Shown here piece by piece: positions 63,741 to 64,000 of a DNA stretch of 64,000 nt. Within the stretch, counting starts at the first letter, position 1. Each line of letters starts with the position of its first letter. The notes below the pieces were generated by a model. The model saw nothing but the letters and a program-made list of their open reading frames with translations, made no database searches and was not told the DNA's origin. The stretch covers positions 1,677,501-1,741,500 of the forward strand of contig NZ_CP011770.1 of assembly GCF_001028705.1 (NCBI RefSeq), read 5' to 3'. The DNA is from Croceicoccus naphthovorans (GTDB lineage Bacteria; Pseudomonadota; Alphaproteobacteria; Sphingomonadales; Sphingomonadaceae). The translations under genes and the position numbers were made by a program.

Positions 63741-64000
63741 TCACTTGCCGGCGTTGGCTTTCGCCAGCTTCGCCTCTCGCGCTGCGCGCATTTCGGCAAA
63801 GTCGTCACCGGCGTGATAGCTCGACCGGGTCAGCGGGCTGGACGCGACCTGCAAAAAGCCCTTGGCCCGCGCGATAGAGCCCAGCGCATCGAACTGCTGC
63901 GGCGTCACGAAGTCGATGACTTTGTGGTGCTTCGGCGTAGGTTGCAGGTACTGACCCATCGTCAGGAAATCGATGTCGGCACTGCGCATGTCGTCCATCA
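63741..64000 (-). CDS. lipA: Lipoyl synthase, C-terminal part
   Basis: The gene's start lies beyond the window. The visible ~85 residues have '[20 protein letters not shown]', '[20 protein letters not shown]' and the end '[13 protein letters not shown]', matching the C-terminal end of LipA, the radical-SAM enzyme adding two sulfurs to octanoyl groups on E2. The final Ser-Ser-Tyr region includes the Ser that binds the auxiliary cluster. It supplies the cofactor for PdhC encoded at 15303. Confidence 0.93.
   Translation of the reverse strand, partial: MDDMRSADIDFLTMGQYLQPTPKHHKVIDFVTPQQFDALGSIARAKGFLQVASSPLTRSSYHAGDDFAEMRAAREAKLAKANAGK

Noticed and set aside
1..64000. CRISPR array or cas genes
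   Set aside because: No regularly spaced repeats or Cas motifs were seen on either strand.

Overview
The window is GC-rich chromosomal DNA of an alphaproteobacterium, most likely a sphingomonad of the Erythrobacteraceae/Sphingomonadaceae type. This is inferred from gene content and protein style, with no database search. The signs are the dusB-ntrB-ntrC-ntrY-ntrX-hfq-hflX order, a fused ispDF, a short ProS and MetG, a PhaR regulator and a separate pdhC-lpdA cluster.

Layout. 1-20.6 kb is housekeeping: the dnaJ end, a patatin-like lipase, radA-cvpA, a NifU-like scaffold, an MFS carrier, alr, phaR, proS, an M3 oligopeptidase, rnr, a universal stress protein, pdhC-thioesterase-lpdA, a YitT-type membrane protein and a PilZ protein. 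20.6-27.8 kb is an accessory, surface and regulation stretch: a nucleoside hydrolase remnant, a LuxR-type regulator, a large lipoprotein, an ECF sigma/anti-sigma pair, a short leader ORF, and a YadA-like trimeric autotransporter split by a one-base frameshift. A GST-like gene and trhO follow.

29,593-43,661 is a ~14 kb integrative element in the 3' end of a tRNA-Ser(UGA) gene. It is bounded by a 16-bp direct repeat that includes the tRNA CCA end. All its own genes lie on the minus strand: integrase, small proteins, an HTH protein, a DUF3987 primase/helicase-like protein, tandem paralogous HTH proteins, and a minimal P2-type tail set (tail chaperone, tape measure, gpD hub). No capsid, terminase, sheath, tube or lysis gene is visible. 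Two later insertions sit inside it: an IS3-family element and an IS903-like element with a perfect 9-bp target duplication. Each breaks one element gene. A 280-bp inverted repeat with two 17-bp palindromes lies beside the primase-like gene and could be an origin or operator. The element looks like a phage satellite or decayed prophage carrying only tail-tip functions, and it is the best candidate for something undescribed here.

43.8-51.1 kb is a tight plus-strand run: lytic transglycosylase, D-Ala-D-Ala carboxypeptidase, tmk, holB, metG, tatD, an MBL hydrolase and a tiny membrane protein, followed by mazG. From 52 kb the minus-strand dusB-ntrBC-ntrYX-hfq-hflX operon converges on mazG. Hfq is a tandem double-Sm protein, and NtrX lacks the GAFTGA loop. 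ispDF, cinA, a RatA-type protein and the end of lipA close the window.
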